NCBI GenBank assembly: GCA_013329615.1
Contig: DUKA01000079.1
Location: 5,649 to 13,765, forward strand
Direction: 5' to 3'
DNA: 8,117 nt
Source of the DNA: Candidatus Bathyarchaeota archaeon
GTDB taxonomy: Archaea > Thermoproteota > Bathyarchaeia > TCS64
The notes beneath the pieces are model-generated. The model did no database searches and was not told where the DNA came from. It saw only the letters and a program-made list of their open reading frames with translations. The position numbers and the translations under genes were made by a program. Of this stretch, positions 1 to 6,032 are shown in pieces. The first letter of the stretch is position 1. The number at the start of each line of letters is the position of its first letter.

Positions 1-282
1 ACGAAGAACCGCGCTGTCTCCGCAGCAATCGGCGCCTTCCTTGGAGACTTAACCGCCGCCGTGACCGCAGGCATACTGCTCGGCTTCAGCGCCCCCATAT
101 TCCAATACGGGCTTGAGATCGCCGTCCCCGCGATGGCGATCAACCACAGCATAATCGGCGCCGGAGAAGCCATCGTCACAGCTGCGCTAATCACCTTACT
201 AACCGGAGCCAAGCCCGAACTGATGAAGATTAGCCCCTGGCTTGGCGAAGCGCGTGGCTCCCCCGAGGTAAAGACAAAATGA
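1..282 (+). CDS. CbiM/NikM-type cobalt/nickel ECF transporter substrate-binding membrane subunit, C-terminal part
   Basis: Only the last 93 residues are in the window; the reading frame is open from base 1, so the 5' end lies outside. The visible part has hydrophobic helices and, near residues 48-57, the pattern HSIIGAGEAI, which matches the HxLIGIGEA segment near the end of CbiM/NikM proteins. CbiM/NikM is the metal-binding membrane component (S component) of cobalt or nickel energy-coupling-factor transporters. The N-terminal metal-binding segment that would confirm the metal site is not visible. The stop overlaps the next start in an ATGA arrangement (279-282), showing translational coupling to the PDGLE-like gene. 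The following T and A component genes make the assignment firm, but nickel and cobalt cannot be told apart here. Confidence 0.88.
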   Translation, partial: TKNRAVSAAIGAFLGDLTAAVTAGILLGFSAPIFQYGLEIAVPAMAINHSIIGAGEAIVTAALITLLTGAKPELMKISPWLGEARGSPEVKTK

Positions 283-557
283 ACACACTTTTCACAAACC
301 GCGACCTCGCCGTGGGACTCGGCGTCGCCGCCCTATTCGTCGTCATGGGCACATTCCTCTTCGGCTACAGCATGGAGACCCTCGACGTCAAGGCGGAGGA
401 CCTCGGCATAGAGGCCGAGGCACTGTTCCCCTCCCCCTTCCCAGAATACGTAATACCCGGCATGGAGTCGGACGCGACCAACCTGCTTCTCGGGCTCGTC
501 TCGACGCTGCTCGTCTTCGGGGTGGCGTGGGGAGTCCTTAAAGCACTGGCGAAGTAG
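279..557 (+). CDS. PDGLE/NikN-like small membrane subunit of cobalt/nickel ECF transporter
   Basis: A 92-residue protein with two predicted membrane helices (about 10-30 and 68-90) and an extracytoplasmic loop between them. The loop carries AEDLG (39-43) and SPFPEYVIPG (52-61), which fit the PDGLE domain found as the small accessory subunit, or as a fused tail, of NikM/CbiM transporters. The name-giving PDGLE pentapeptide is not intact: the aligned stretch reads METLD (32-36). Such CbiN/NikN-type proteins help the M subunit capture metal outside the membrane. The ATG overlaps the stop of the upstream CbiM-like gene by four bases, and the CbiQ gene follows after 22 bases. Assignment is from motif memory plus context; the family is clear, the metal is not. 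Confidence 0.8.
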   Translation: MNTLFTNRDLAVGLGVAALFVVMGTFLFGYSMETLDVKAEDLGIEAEALFPSPFPEYVIPGMESDATNLLLGLVSTLLVFGVAWGVLKALAK

Positions 558-579
558 CCCCCAGGAAGCTGCATCGACG

Positions 580-1407
580 TTGAGTGGTCTGCCCCGTTCG
601 CTGAGGGACGTCTTCTCCAGCCTAGAGGGGCTGACTCAATCGGGTAGCTACGCCCGCGTGGGCGGTTTTCTCCAATCCCTACACCCGGTGGCTAGGCTGC
701 TCGCCGTCGCCTGCCTCATCACCGCGAGCCTATTCGCGAACAGACCCGAATCGCTCCTACTGATAGCGCTGGTGCCTGCGCTTCTGTCACTCGCATCGCG
801 TATCCCCTCCGTCCGTTACTTCCTGTCCACGGCGCTGGTCCCCCTCCCCGCCTCGCTGACGATGATACTCGTCGTCTTCATGACACCCGGCACGCCCCTC
901 GCCGCGTGGGACTTTGGCTGGGTGACCATACATGTGACCGGTGAGGGCGTGGCGAAGTTCGCCGTGTTCGCCCTACGCGTCTGGCTCTGCTTCGCCTCAC
1001 TCAGCCTGCTGACCCTAACCATGGGCATCGACGGCATAATCGGCGTCCTCGCCACCCTCCGCGTCCCCGTCTTCCTCCTCCAACTCATCTCATTGACATA
1101 CAGCTTCATACGCCTCAGCCTCGGCGAAGCCGCACAGATGCTCTTCGCCCGCGAGGCGAGACTGCACAGGCAGAGACGCGTCATCAACCTCACGGACTTA
1201 CGCGGCCTAGCCTCGATCCTAGCCGTCCTAGTGCTTCGCACCCTCGAGAGGGGTGAGCGCGTCTACATGGCGATGAAGGCGAGGGGCTACGAGCAGGGCG
1301 TCTACCACCCGCCGAAGGCCGCCCCAATCCGGGCGCGGGACCTCCTGTTTATAGCATGCATCGCGGCCTTCTCCCTAATCGCCCTGGGGGCACCACAATG
1401 GCTCTAG
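580..1407 (+). CDS. CbiQ/EcfT-type transmembrane coupling component of ECF transporter
   Basis: A 275-residue, strongly hydrophobic protein with several membrane helices. It links the metal-binding M subunit to the ATPase. The cytoplasmic coupling helices of EcfT proteins carry short Ala-Arg-Gly motifs. The second is clear here as MKARGY (232-237), while the first position reads AREAR (190-194), a variant without the glycine. The best start is TTG at 580, 22 bases after the previous stop, with an AGGA at 563-566 whose 13-base spacing is long; an in-frame GTG at 658 is a shorter alternative but would remove conserved-looking N-terminal sequence. The 3' end overlaps the ATPase gene by 10 bases (1398-1407). 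Length and gene order M-N-Q-O are normal for the family. Confidence 0.87.
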   Translation: MSGLPRSLRDVFSSLEGLTQSGSYARVGGFLQSLHPVARLLAVACLITASLFANRPESLLLIALVPALLSLASRIPSVRYFLSTALVPLPASLTMILVVFMTPGTPLAAWDFGWVTIHVTGEGVAKFAVFALRVWLCFASLSLLTLTMGIDGIIGVLATLRVPVFLLQLISLTYSFIRLSLGEAAQMLFAREARLHRQRRVINLTDLRGLASILAVLVLRTLERGERVYMAMKARGYEQGVYHPPKAAPIRARDLLFIACIAAFSLIALGAPQWL

Positions 1408-2222
1408 TCGCCGTAAACGTCAGCTACAGCTACCCCTCATCCGGCATGGGCGTCAAGGGGGTCTCCCTCAAGGTCTCCCCCGGGGAGGGCATCGGCCTCC
1501 TCGGACCAAACGGAGCGGGAAAATCCACCCTGCTGCTCCTACTCGCAGGTCTCATCAAACCCGACTCCGGCACCGTCTCCATCTTCGGCCGTGACACGAG
1601 GAGCCGCGGCTTCAACGAGAGCCGACGCAGCATCGGCGTCGTCTTCCAGGACCCTAACGACATGCTCTTCAACCCCACCGTCTTCGAGGACGTGGCATAC
1701 GCCGCCGTGAATGCGGGGCTCGGAGAGTCTGAGGTCGAGTCGGCTGTCGATAAAGCGCTCCACGCAGTCGACGCCACAGGGCTCAAGGACAGGGAATCCA
1801 GCAGGCTCAGCTTCGGCGAGAAACGTAGGGTCGCCCTCGCCGCCGCCCTCGTGCTCGAACCCAAACTGCTCATCATGGATGAGCCGACCGCGAACCTCGA
1901 CGGCTCGGCGAGGCGGGAACTCATCTCACTTGTATCCCGGCTGCGTGGGAAGGGCGTCGCCGTCGTCGTCTCCAGCCACGACGTCGAGGCGATGCCGGGT
2001 ATGGTAGACCACGCACTGCTCCTCAAGGATGGGCAGCCGGTCGCAGACGCTCCGCTGCGCAGCATATTAACCGACGAGGGACTCCTCACTGGTGTCCGTC
2101 TCGAGCCCCCACAGATCACACGACTATTCCTCAGGCTCCGTGAACAGGGTGTGTCCGTAGACCCGCCATTGACACTCGAAGAGGCAGAGCGGAAACTAGC
2201 GAAGCTGAGAAGGGTAGAGTAG
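1398..2222 (+). CDS. CbiO/EcfA-type ATP-binding subunit of cobalt/nickel ECF transporter
   Basis: A 274-residue ABC ATPase. Motifs in order: Walker A GPNGAGKST (36-44), Q-loop VVFQDP (81-86, Q84), signature LSFGEKRR (137-144), Walker B LLIMDEP (157-163) and the H-loop SSHD with H194. The FQDP Q-loop and the C-terminal extension of about 60 residues are usual in CbiO/EcfA proteins. It hydrolyses ATP on the inner face of the membrane to power metal uptake through the T component. The start is placed at ATG 1398 rather than the in-frame ATG at 1356: the shorter form begins directly at the first beta strand as family members do and gives a 10-base overlap with the CbiQ gene. The signature has Phe where LSGGQ/LSGGE is usual. 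It is the only ATPase visible, so it presumably works as a homodimer. Confidence 0.93.
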   Translation: MALVAVNVSYSYPSSGMGVKGVSLKVSPGEGIGLLGPNGAGKSTLLLLLAGLIKPDSGTVSIFGRDTRSRGFNESRRSIGVVFQDPNDMLFNPTVFEDVAYAAVNAGLGESEVESAVDKALHAVDATGLKDRESSRLSFGEKRRVALAAALVLEPKLLIMDEPTANLDGSARRELISLVSRLRGKGVAVVVSSHDVEAMPGMVDHALLLKDGQPVADAPLRSILTDEGLLTGVRLEPPQITRLFLRLREQGVSVDPPLTLEEAERKLAKLRRVE

Positions 2223-2244
2223 AAGAGACGTGGCAGAGCCCAGT

Positions 2245-2257
2245 AAAGCATTAAATC
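2245..2257 (+). promoter_or_regulatory. TATA-like box of the SDR gene (leaderless promoter)
   Basis: The AT-rich element CATTAAAT (2249-2256) is preceded by purine-rich GTAAAG, which resembles an archaeal TATA box with a BRE. Its centre lies about 27 bases before ATG 2280, the distance expected between a TATA box and the transcription start, so the mRNA would begin at or next to the start codon. No Shine-Dalgarno sequence is seen before the ATG, which fits a leaderless transcript. It also marks the break between the transporter operon and the SDR gene. Confidence 0.6.
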
Positions 2258-2279
2258 CACACATCCTCCACTTCACTTA

Positions 2280-3053
2280 ATGAAACTCGATGGTAAAGTA
2301 GCCCTCGTGACCGGGGGAAGCCGCGGGATCGGTAGGGCGATCTGCCTCACATACGCACGCGAGGGGGCACACGTCGCCGTGAACTACACAAAAGACGCGA
2401 GTGGCGCCGAGGCCGTCGTCGCCGAGATCAAAGCCATAGGCGGCAAAGCCATCCCCGTCCAGACGGACGTCTCGCAGAGAAGCCAGGTGAAGAAGATGGT
2501 CGCCGACACCCTCAAGGCATTCGGGAGGATCGACGTGCTCGTAAACAACGCCGGCATACTCATCCCCACGGAACTCATGGAGACGAGCGACGAGGAGTGG
2601 GACCGGGTCATGGACGTGAACCTGAAGGGCCCATTCATCTGCATGCAGGAGGTCTCGAAGACGATGGTAAAGCAGGGAGGTGGCAGAATAATCAGCACCT
2701 CATCGATATCCGGTCTCGGCTGCGCCCCATGGGGGGAGGGTGCCTACGGCTGCTCCAAGGCGGGCCTCATTGCACTCACCGCGGCCGCGGCGCAGGACCT
2801 CGGACCACACGGTATAAACGTAAACTGCATCGCACCCGGCTGGATAAAGACCGACATGACCGCCGGAAAGAGCGGCGCAAAGGCCGACGAGGTTAACATA
2901 CGGAAGGCCGGCCTCGCCGCCATCCGCCGGATCGGCGAACCCAAGGACATCGCCGACATCGCACTCTTCCTCGCCTCGGACGAGTCGAGCTTCATCACGG
3001 GGCAAGTCATCGTCGCAGACGGCGGCAGGGTCGACTTCGTGAGCCACGGCTGA
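2280..3053 (+). CDS. Short-chain dehydrogenase/reductase (FabG-like SDR)
   Basis: A 257-residue classical SDR with a Rossmann fold. Visible motifs: cofactor loop TGGSRGIG (11-18), NNAG (89-92), structural N114, and the catalytic set S142, Y156 and K160 in the YxxxK pattern (Y156-G-C-S-K160). The segment PGWIKTDM follows the active site as usual. Asn35 at the end of the second strand, instead of an acidic residue, together with Arg15, suggests a preference for NADP(H). Such enzymes reduce or oxidise carbonyl/hydroxyl groups on many substrates. FabG-like names are common, but archaea generally lack bacterial fatty acid synthesis, so the substrate is unknown. The length is typical. It is probably transcribed on its own from the TATA-like element before 2257, and the HIT gene follows after 35 bases. 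Confidence 0.92.
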   Translation: MKLDGKVALVTGGSRGIGRAICLTYAREGAHVAVNYTKDASGAEAVVAEIKAIGGKAIPVQTDVSQRSQVKKMVADTLKAFGRIDVLVNNAGILIPTELMETSDEEWDRVMDVNLKGPFICMQEVSKTMVKQGGGRIISTSSISGLGCAPWGEGAYGCSKAGLIALTAAAAQDLGPHGINVNCIAPGWIKTDMTAGKSGAKADEVNIRKAGLAAIRRIGEPKDIADIALFLASDESSFITGQVIVADGGRVDFVSHG

Positions 3054-3088
3054 CCGAAGACCAATAAACGATTCCGGTGAATAACAAC

Positions 3089-3508
3089 GTGTCACCCTGC
3101 TTGATCTGCTCGATAGTCGAGGGCCGCATCCCCGCCCACAGGATATACGAGGATGATGACTGCCTTGCCTTCCTCGATATACACCCCGGCGCCACTGGAC
3201 ACACTCTCCTAGTTCCCAAGGCACACGTCTCACGCGTAGAGGACCTATCCTCAGAACAGGCGCGCGCCCTCTTCTCCGCCCTTCACAGGATCCTCGCCCC
3301 GATCAGGGACGCCGTCGGCGCCGACGCCACGACCATCGGCGTCAACAACGGCCCCGGCAGCGGGCAGGAGATACCCCACGTCCACATACACATAATCCCG
3401 CGCCGCCGAGGTGACCGGGGAGGCATCATACAGAGCCTAGGCCCCGGCGGCAGGGCGGACCTCGCCGAGACCGCGGAGAAGATAAGGGCGAAGATGACGG
3501 CGGACTAA
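3089..3508 (+). CDS. HIT-family nucleotide hydrolase/transferase (HINT-like)
   Basis: With the start at GTG 3089 the protein has 139 residues. The histidine-triad motif HVHIHIIPR spans 97-105 (H97, H99, H101; H99 is the expected nucleophile). It is preceded by NNGPGSGQE (86-94), which in HIT proteins contacts the nucleotide phosphate. An N-terminal C4-x-x-C7 pair is typical of zinc-binding HIT proteins. The family hydrolyses or transfers nucleoside monophosphates from substrates such as AMP-lysine, ApnA or nucleotide-sugars; which one is not predictable here. An in-frame GTG at 3077 would add four residues. 3089 is preferred because a GGTGA core (3076-3080) sits 8 bases before it and an AATAAA box (3063-3068) lies about 24 bases before it. 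It ends only 10 bases from the stop of the convergent zinc-ribbon gene. Confidence 0.9.
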   Translation: MSPCLICSIVEGRIPAHRIYEDDDCLAFLDIHPGATGHTLLVPKAHVSRVEDLSSEQARALFSALHRILAPIRDAVGADATTIGVNNGPGSGQEIPHVHIHIIPRRRGDRGGIIQSLGPGGRADLAETAEKIRAKMTAD

Positions 3509-3518
3509 GAAGTAGGAT

Positions 3519-3629
3519 TCAATACCTCAGTAAGGTCCGCGAGCCACACTTGGGGCACTTCGCTAGGAAGGAGACATACTCCTTCCAACTCGTCCTACGC
3601 CACTCGTTCCCACAGCTCAAACACTTCAT
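3519..3629 (-). CDS. Four-cysteine zinc-ribbon microprotein (36 aa)
   Basis: On the minus strand, ATG at 3629 opens a 36-residue frame ending in TGA at 3519-3521. It encodes two Cys-x-x-Cys knuckles, CLSC (3-6) and CPKC (25-28), separated by 18 residues rich in Trp, Lys and Arg (two Trp, at 10 and 15), with a basic end. This is the layout of a single rubredoxin-type zinc ribbon that fills almost the whole protein. A GAGG Shine-Dalgarno core lies at 3638-3641, 8 bases before the ATG. The gene starts 24 bases after the MFS stop on the same strand, so the two are probably cotranscribed. The only other use of these bases is the 10-base gap to the convergent HIT gene. Function unknown; small archaeal zinc ribbons often bind nucleic acid or act as protein partners. 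No specific family is recognised. Confidence 0.72.
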   Translation of the reverse strand: MKCLSCGNEWRRTSWKEYVSFLAKCPKCGSRTLLRY

Positions 3630-3653
3630 GCGATATCCCTCTGTAATAGTCAC

Positions 3654-4856
3654 TTAGCGCGTAATCTCCGTGGGCACGAGGATCAACATCGCCAGCGCCA
3701 CAACCTGCGTCGCCGCGAGGAAGTAGAAGACGCTCCCCGGGAACACGTACGCCCAGAGGAAGCCGCAGATTATCGGCGAGGCGATCCCCACCAGCCCCCT
3801 GCAGAAGCCCTGAATCCCTACCCAGCTCCCGAGACGCTTCGGCGGCACAAGCTCCACCGAGATCGCCATCAAGTTCTGGGTGAATGACATGCTGAAACCG
3901 CTTAGGAACCCGGCGAGGAGCAGCGTAGCGTCGTTGGGCGCGAGGACGAGGACGACGTATGAGCTGATCATGAGCGCCGCCGCGAGTGCGGCGATCTTCT
4001 TCCTCCCAATCGTGTCGCTCAGTTTGCCTAACGGTATGGCGAAGAAGACGAAGACCACCGTGGCCGCCGCACTCATCCCACCGACTATGAATGCATCCGC
4101 CCCCTTGACCTGAGCCGCGAAGAGCGGCGTGTAGAACGCCACCTGCCACGGGAACGCCGCTGCCACCGTGAGAAGCAGCCACCTCTTGATTATCCTCCCC
4201 TCCCGGAACAGGCCGCCGATGTCAGCGAAGACGTTCCCCCGGGCACCCCCCGCCTGCGAGGGCGGGTTGTGGAAATAGAGCTGGATGATCGCCACAGCCA
4301 AGAGCAGGATGACGGTCTGGATGTAGAACAGTGGGCGTATCCCCTCCGCGTTCATGCCGCCGAAGGAGGTGATCAGGAAGGCGCCGAGGATCGGGGCGAT
4401 GAGCTGGGGGAAGAAGGAGATCGTGTCGCATATCCCCATCCCCGTAAGCCTCTCCCCGTTCGCGAGCGACGAGCCGCAGATCATCGGGCACACCGTCCTG
4501 TCGAGTATCATCACGGCCCCAGAGAGCACGAGTGCCACCGCGGCAATCTCCCAGCTGTTCGCCAAGGCGAAGACAACCGTGCTCGCCACGGAGAGCAGCA
4601 TCGTGAAGACGAGCACCTTCTTTATCCCGACGCGATCCGCGGCGACCCCGGTCGGTATCGCCAGCAACGTGTTGACGACGCCGTTCAGGCTGTTCAGGTA
4701 GCCGAGCATGAGGGGGCTCGCCCCGAGGCTCGTCAGGAACAGTGGCTGGAACTGGTAACTGAGGTTCGTGGCGAAGCGCTGCACGAAGTTTCGGATGATG
4801 TTGACCTTGAAGGGGCTCTCCTGTTTCTGGAGAAAGTCCACCCATCCCCTGACCAT
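3654..4856 (-). CDS. Major facilitator superfamily (MFS) transporter
   Basis: A 400-residue, strongly hydrophobic protein with the 12-helix, two-half layout of MFS carriers. The conserved loop motif between helices 2 and 3 reads GVAADRVGIKK (70-80), and its second-half counterpart GKLSDTIGRKK is at 277-287. A hydrophilic middle loop (about 196-225) separates the halves. A CPMIC segment (123-127) in the fourth/fifth helix region is unusual. Substrate and direction cannot be read from the sequence; many MFS genes beside HxlR regulators encode efflux pumps. The start at ATG 4856 leaves about 20 residues before helix 1. The frame is open further upstream to 4991, and GTG 4907 is a possible longer start, but that reaches into the promoter region shared with the HxlR gene. 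The zinc-ribbon gene follows after 24 bases. Confidence 0.88.
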   Translation of the reverse strand: MVRGWVDFLQKQESPFKVNIIRNFVQRFATNLSYQFQPLFLTSLGASPLMLGYLNSLNGVVNTLLAIPTGVAADRVGIKKVLVFTMLLSVASTVVFALANSWEIAAVALVLSGAVMILDRTVCPMICGSSLANGERLTGMGICDTISFFPQLIAPILGAFLITSFGGMNAEGIRPLFYIQTVILLLAVAIIQLYFHNPPSQAGGARGNVFADIGGLFREGRIIKRWLLLTVAAAFPWQVAFYTPLFAAQVKGADAFIVGGMSAAATVVFVFFAIPLGKLSDTIGRKKIAALAAALMISSYVVLVLAPNDATLLLAGFLSGFSMSFTQNLMAISVELVPPKRLGSWVGIQGFCRGLVGIASPIICGFLWAYVFPGSVFYFLAATQVVALAMLILVPTEITR

Positions 4857-4905
4857 CAAAGCAAGAGCGGCGAAAGATATGTCCAAGGAGTGATGCCTAC
4901 GACTC

Positions 4906-4941
4906 ACTTCATTTATTGAACCAACATATAAGTAATGAAGT
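4906..4941. repeat. Inverted repeat in MFS/HxlR divergent promoter (candidate operator)
   Basis: Perfect 8-base arms ACTTCATT (4906-4913) and AATGAAGT (4934-4941) face each other across 20 bases, with arm centres 28 bases apart. The right arm touches the GTTTAA box (4940-4945) before the HxlR gene. The left arm lies at the predicted transcription start of the MFS gene. A dimeric winged-helix regulator such as the HxlR protein encoded beside it is the natural candidate to bind here. The binding is inferred; the symmetry is directly visible. Confidence 0.55.
4924..4931 (-). promoter_or_regulatory. TATA-like box for the MFS/zinc-ribbon unit
   Basis: Read on the minus strand the element is TTATATGT. 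A start of transcription about 25 bases downstream would fall near 4902, giving a leader of about 46 bases before ATG 4856. It lies between the two arms of the inverted repeat at 4906-4941, so a bound regulator could block it. A weaker box, ACATATCTT around 4874-4882, could give a leaderless transcript starting at 4856. Confidence 0.45.
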
Positions 4942-4945
4942 TTAA
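4940..4945 (+). promoter_or_regulatory. TATA-like box for the HxlR-nucleosidase unit
   Basis: GTTTAA sits about 36 bases before ATG 4979; transcription would start near 4969 with a leader of about 10 bases. A short GTGA (4969-4972) lies 6 bases before the ATG and may act as a weak ribosome site. The box overlaps the right arm of the inverted repeat, which points to autoregulation. Confidence 0.4.
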
Positions 4946-4978
4946 CCGGGGGAACCACCTTCCCAAATGTGAAGCGCC

Positions 4979-5299
4979 ATGAGCGAGCCACTGTGCCCCG
5001 TCTGCCCCATGACGGACCTATTCGACAAGAAGTGGGTACACCAGATACTCAAGGCTCTACTATCCATGGGGACGATGAGGTACAGCGAGCTGAAGAGGCG
5101 GCTCAAGGGCGTCAGCCCCAAGACACTCGTCGAGCGGCTCCGCGAACTCGAGGAGTACCGCATCGTCGAGAGGACCGTCTACGCCGAGGTGCCGATAAGG
5201 GTCGAGTACCGCCTCACCGAGAGGGGGGTCGAGCTCGCCCGGATCATCGAGGCGACATGCGACTGGGTGCAGAAGTGGTACCCTGCCACGGCGAGCTAA
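4979..5299 (+). CDS. HxlR-family winged-helix transcriptional regulator
   Basis: A 106-residue protein that matches the HxlR family along its whole length: an N-terminal cysteine motif CPVC (6-9) in the place of the usual CPV segment, KKW (17-19), the recognition region MRYSELKRRLKGVSPKTL (33-50), the helix VERLRELEE (51-59), the wing IVERTVYAEVPIRVEY (62-77) and LTERG (79-83). Such proteins bind DNA as dimers and often sense oxidants, aldehydes or small metabolites. This one has C6, C9 and C94; a CxxC pair next to a distal Cys could sense redox state or bind metal, which is inference. It is divergent from the MFS gene, with an inverted repeat in between, so control of itself and of the transporter is likely. 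The nucleosidase-like gene follows after 40 bases, probably in the same transcript. Confidence 0.92.
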   Translation: MSEPLCPVCPMTDLFDKKWVHQILKALLSMGTMRYSELKRRLKGVSPKTLVERLRELEEYRIVERTVYAEVPIRVEYRLTERGVELARIIEATCDWVQKWYPATAS

Positions 5300-5339
5300 C
5301 GCTTATCCCCTCGCCCGGCGCAGAGAATCCCGAACTGAC

Positions 5340-6032
5340 ATGGGCCGCATAGTAGTCATCGTCTCAGCCGACGGTGAGTGGAGAGCCACCATCCCCCTCT
5401 TCCCGAACGCGAAGATGAACAACTCCCCACTCGGCGAGTGGTTCACCATCCCCGTCGCCGGCGAGGAGGTCATCGTCTACCACGGCGGCTGGGGCAAGGT
5501 GCACGCCGCCGCCTCAACCGAGTACGTCATAGAGAAGTGGCACCCCGACCTAGTCATCAACTTCGGCACCTGCGGCGGCTTTAAGGGGCAGGTCAACAGG
5601 TTCGACACGGTCCTCGTAGAGAAGGCGATAGTCTACGACTTCGTCAGCCTCATCGGGCCACCCGACGAGGGCATAAAGAAGTTCACCACCGAGATCGACC
5701 TCGGCTGGGTCAAACAGCCCCCGACAACCGTGAGGCGCGTCCACATCCTAAGCGGCGACAGGGACCTAATCCCCGAGGACATCCCACGCCTCCGCGAGAA
5801 GTTCAACGGCATGGTAAACGACTACGAATCCGCCCCAACCGCGTGGGTCTGCGCACGAAACAACACCAAGGTGCTCATCCTCCGCGGCGTCAGCGACCTC
5901 GTCGACAAGAGCGGAGGCGAGGCATACGACGGCACCGCAACCGCCTGGTTCGAGGCAACCAAGAAGGTGATGTCCGGCCTCTTCGCCATACTCCCCGACT
6001 GGGTCACCTACTTCCGCAAGCAACAAAAGTAG
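5340..6032 (+). CDS. MTA/SAH nucleosidase-like protein (nucleoside phosphorylase superfamily)
   Basis: A 230-residue protein of the PNP/UDP phosphorylase fold. Landmarks: an N-terminal strand then an acidic residue (VSADGEW, E13), which matches the early Glu of MTA/SAH nucleosidases; the glycine-rich VINFGTCGG motif around residues 75-83; NDYESAPTA with E163, equal to the substrate-binding ME(G/S)A segment; and LRGVSDLVDK with D186, the expected catalytic Asp. Family members cleave the glycosidic bond of adenosine derivatives or other nucleosides. The identity to any one enzyme looks low: Tyr replaces Met in the ME-A motif and a long insert lies near 105-150, so the substrate is uncertain. 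The ATG start lacks a good ribosome site. It follows the HxlR gene after 40 bases. Its last 29 bases overlap, on the opposite strand, the end of the dehydratase gene. Confidence 0.82.
   Translation: MGRIVVIVSADGEWRATIPLFPNAKMNNSPLGEWFTIPVAGEEVIVYHGGWGKVHAAASTEYVIEKWHPDLVINFGTCGGFKGQVNRFDTVLVEKAIVYDFVSLIGPPDEGIKKFTTEIDLGWVKQPPTTVRRVHILSGDRDLIPEDIPRLREKFNGMVNDYESAPTAWVCARNNTKVLILRGVSDLVDKSGGEAYDGTATAWFEATKKVMSGLFAILPDWVTYFRKQQK

Noticed and set aside
1430..2260. Long 276-residue minus-strand open frame opposite the CbiO gene
   Set aside because: The plus-strand frame has all ABC ATPase motifs. The antisense frame is Ser/Arg-rich low-complexity sequence, as expected from the GC-rich codon bias of the real gene.
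2700..3233. 177-residue minus-strand frame opposite the SDR and HIT genes
   Set aside because: The SDR active-site motifs and the HIT N-terminus are coded on the plus strand in the same bases; the antisense frame is Arg/Gly/Val-rich without recognisable motifs.
3595..4182. 195-residue minus-strand frame covering the end of the MFS gene and the start of the zinc-ribbon gene
   Set aside because: It is a shifted reading of the MFS gene, rich in Gly, Arg and His, with no membrane helices or motifs. The MFS frame in the same bases is clearly coding.
4269..4919. 216-residue plus-strand frame opposite the MFS gene
   Set aside because: Its composition (Arg, Glu, His, Asp-rich, no hydrophobic core) is that of an antisense shadow, and it has no start context of its own.
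4857..4991. N-terminal extension of the MFS protein up to 4991
   Set aside because: It would overlap the HxlR start codon and the divergent promoter; the added residues are not hydrophobic in the MFS pattern, and helix 1 already begins about 20 residues after the chosen start at 4856.
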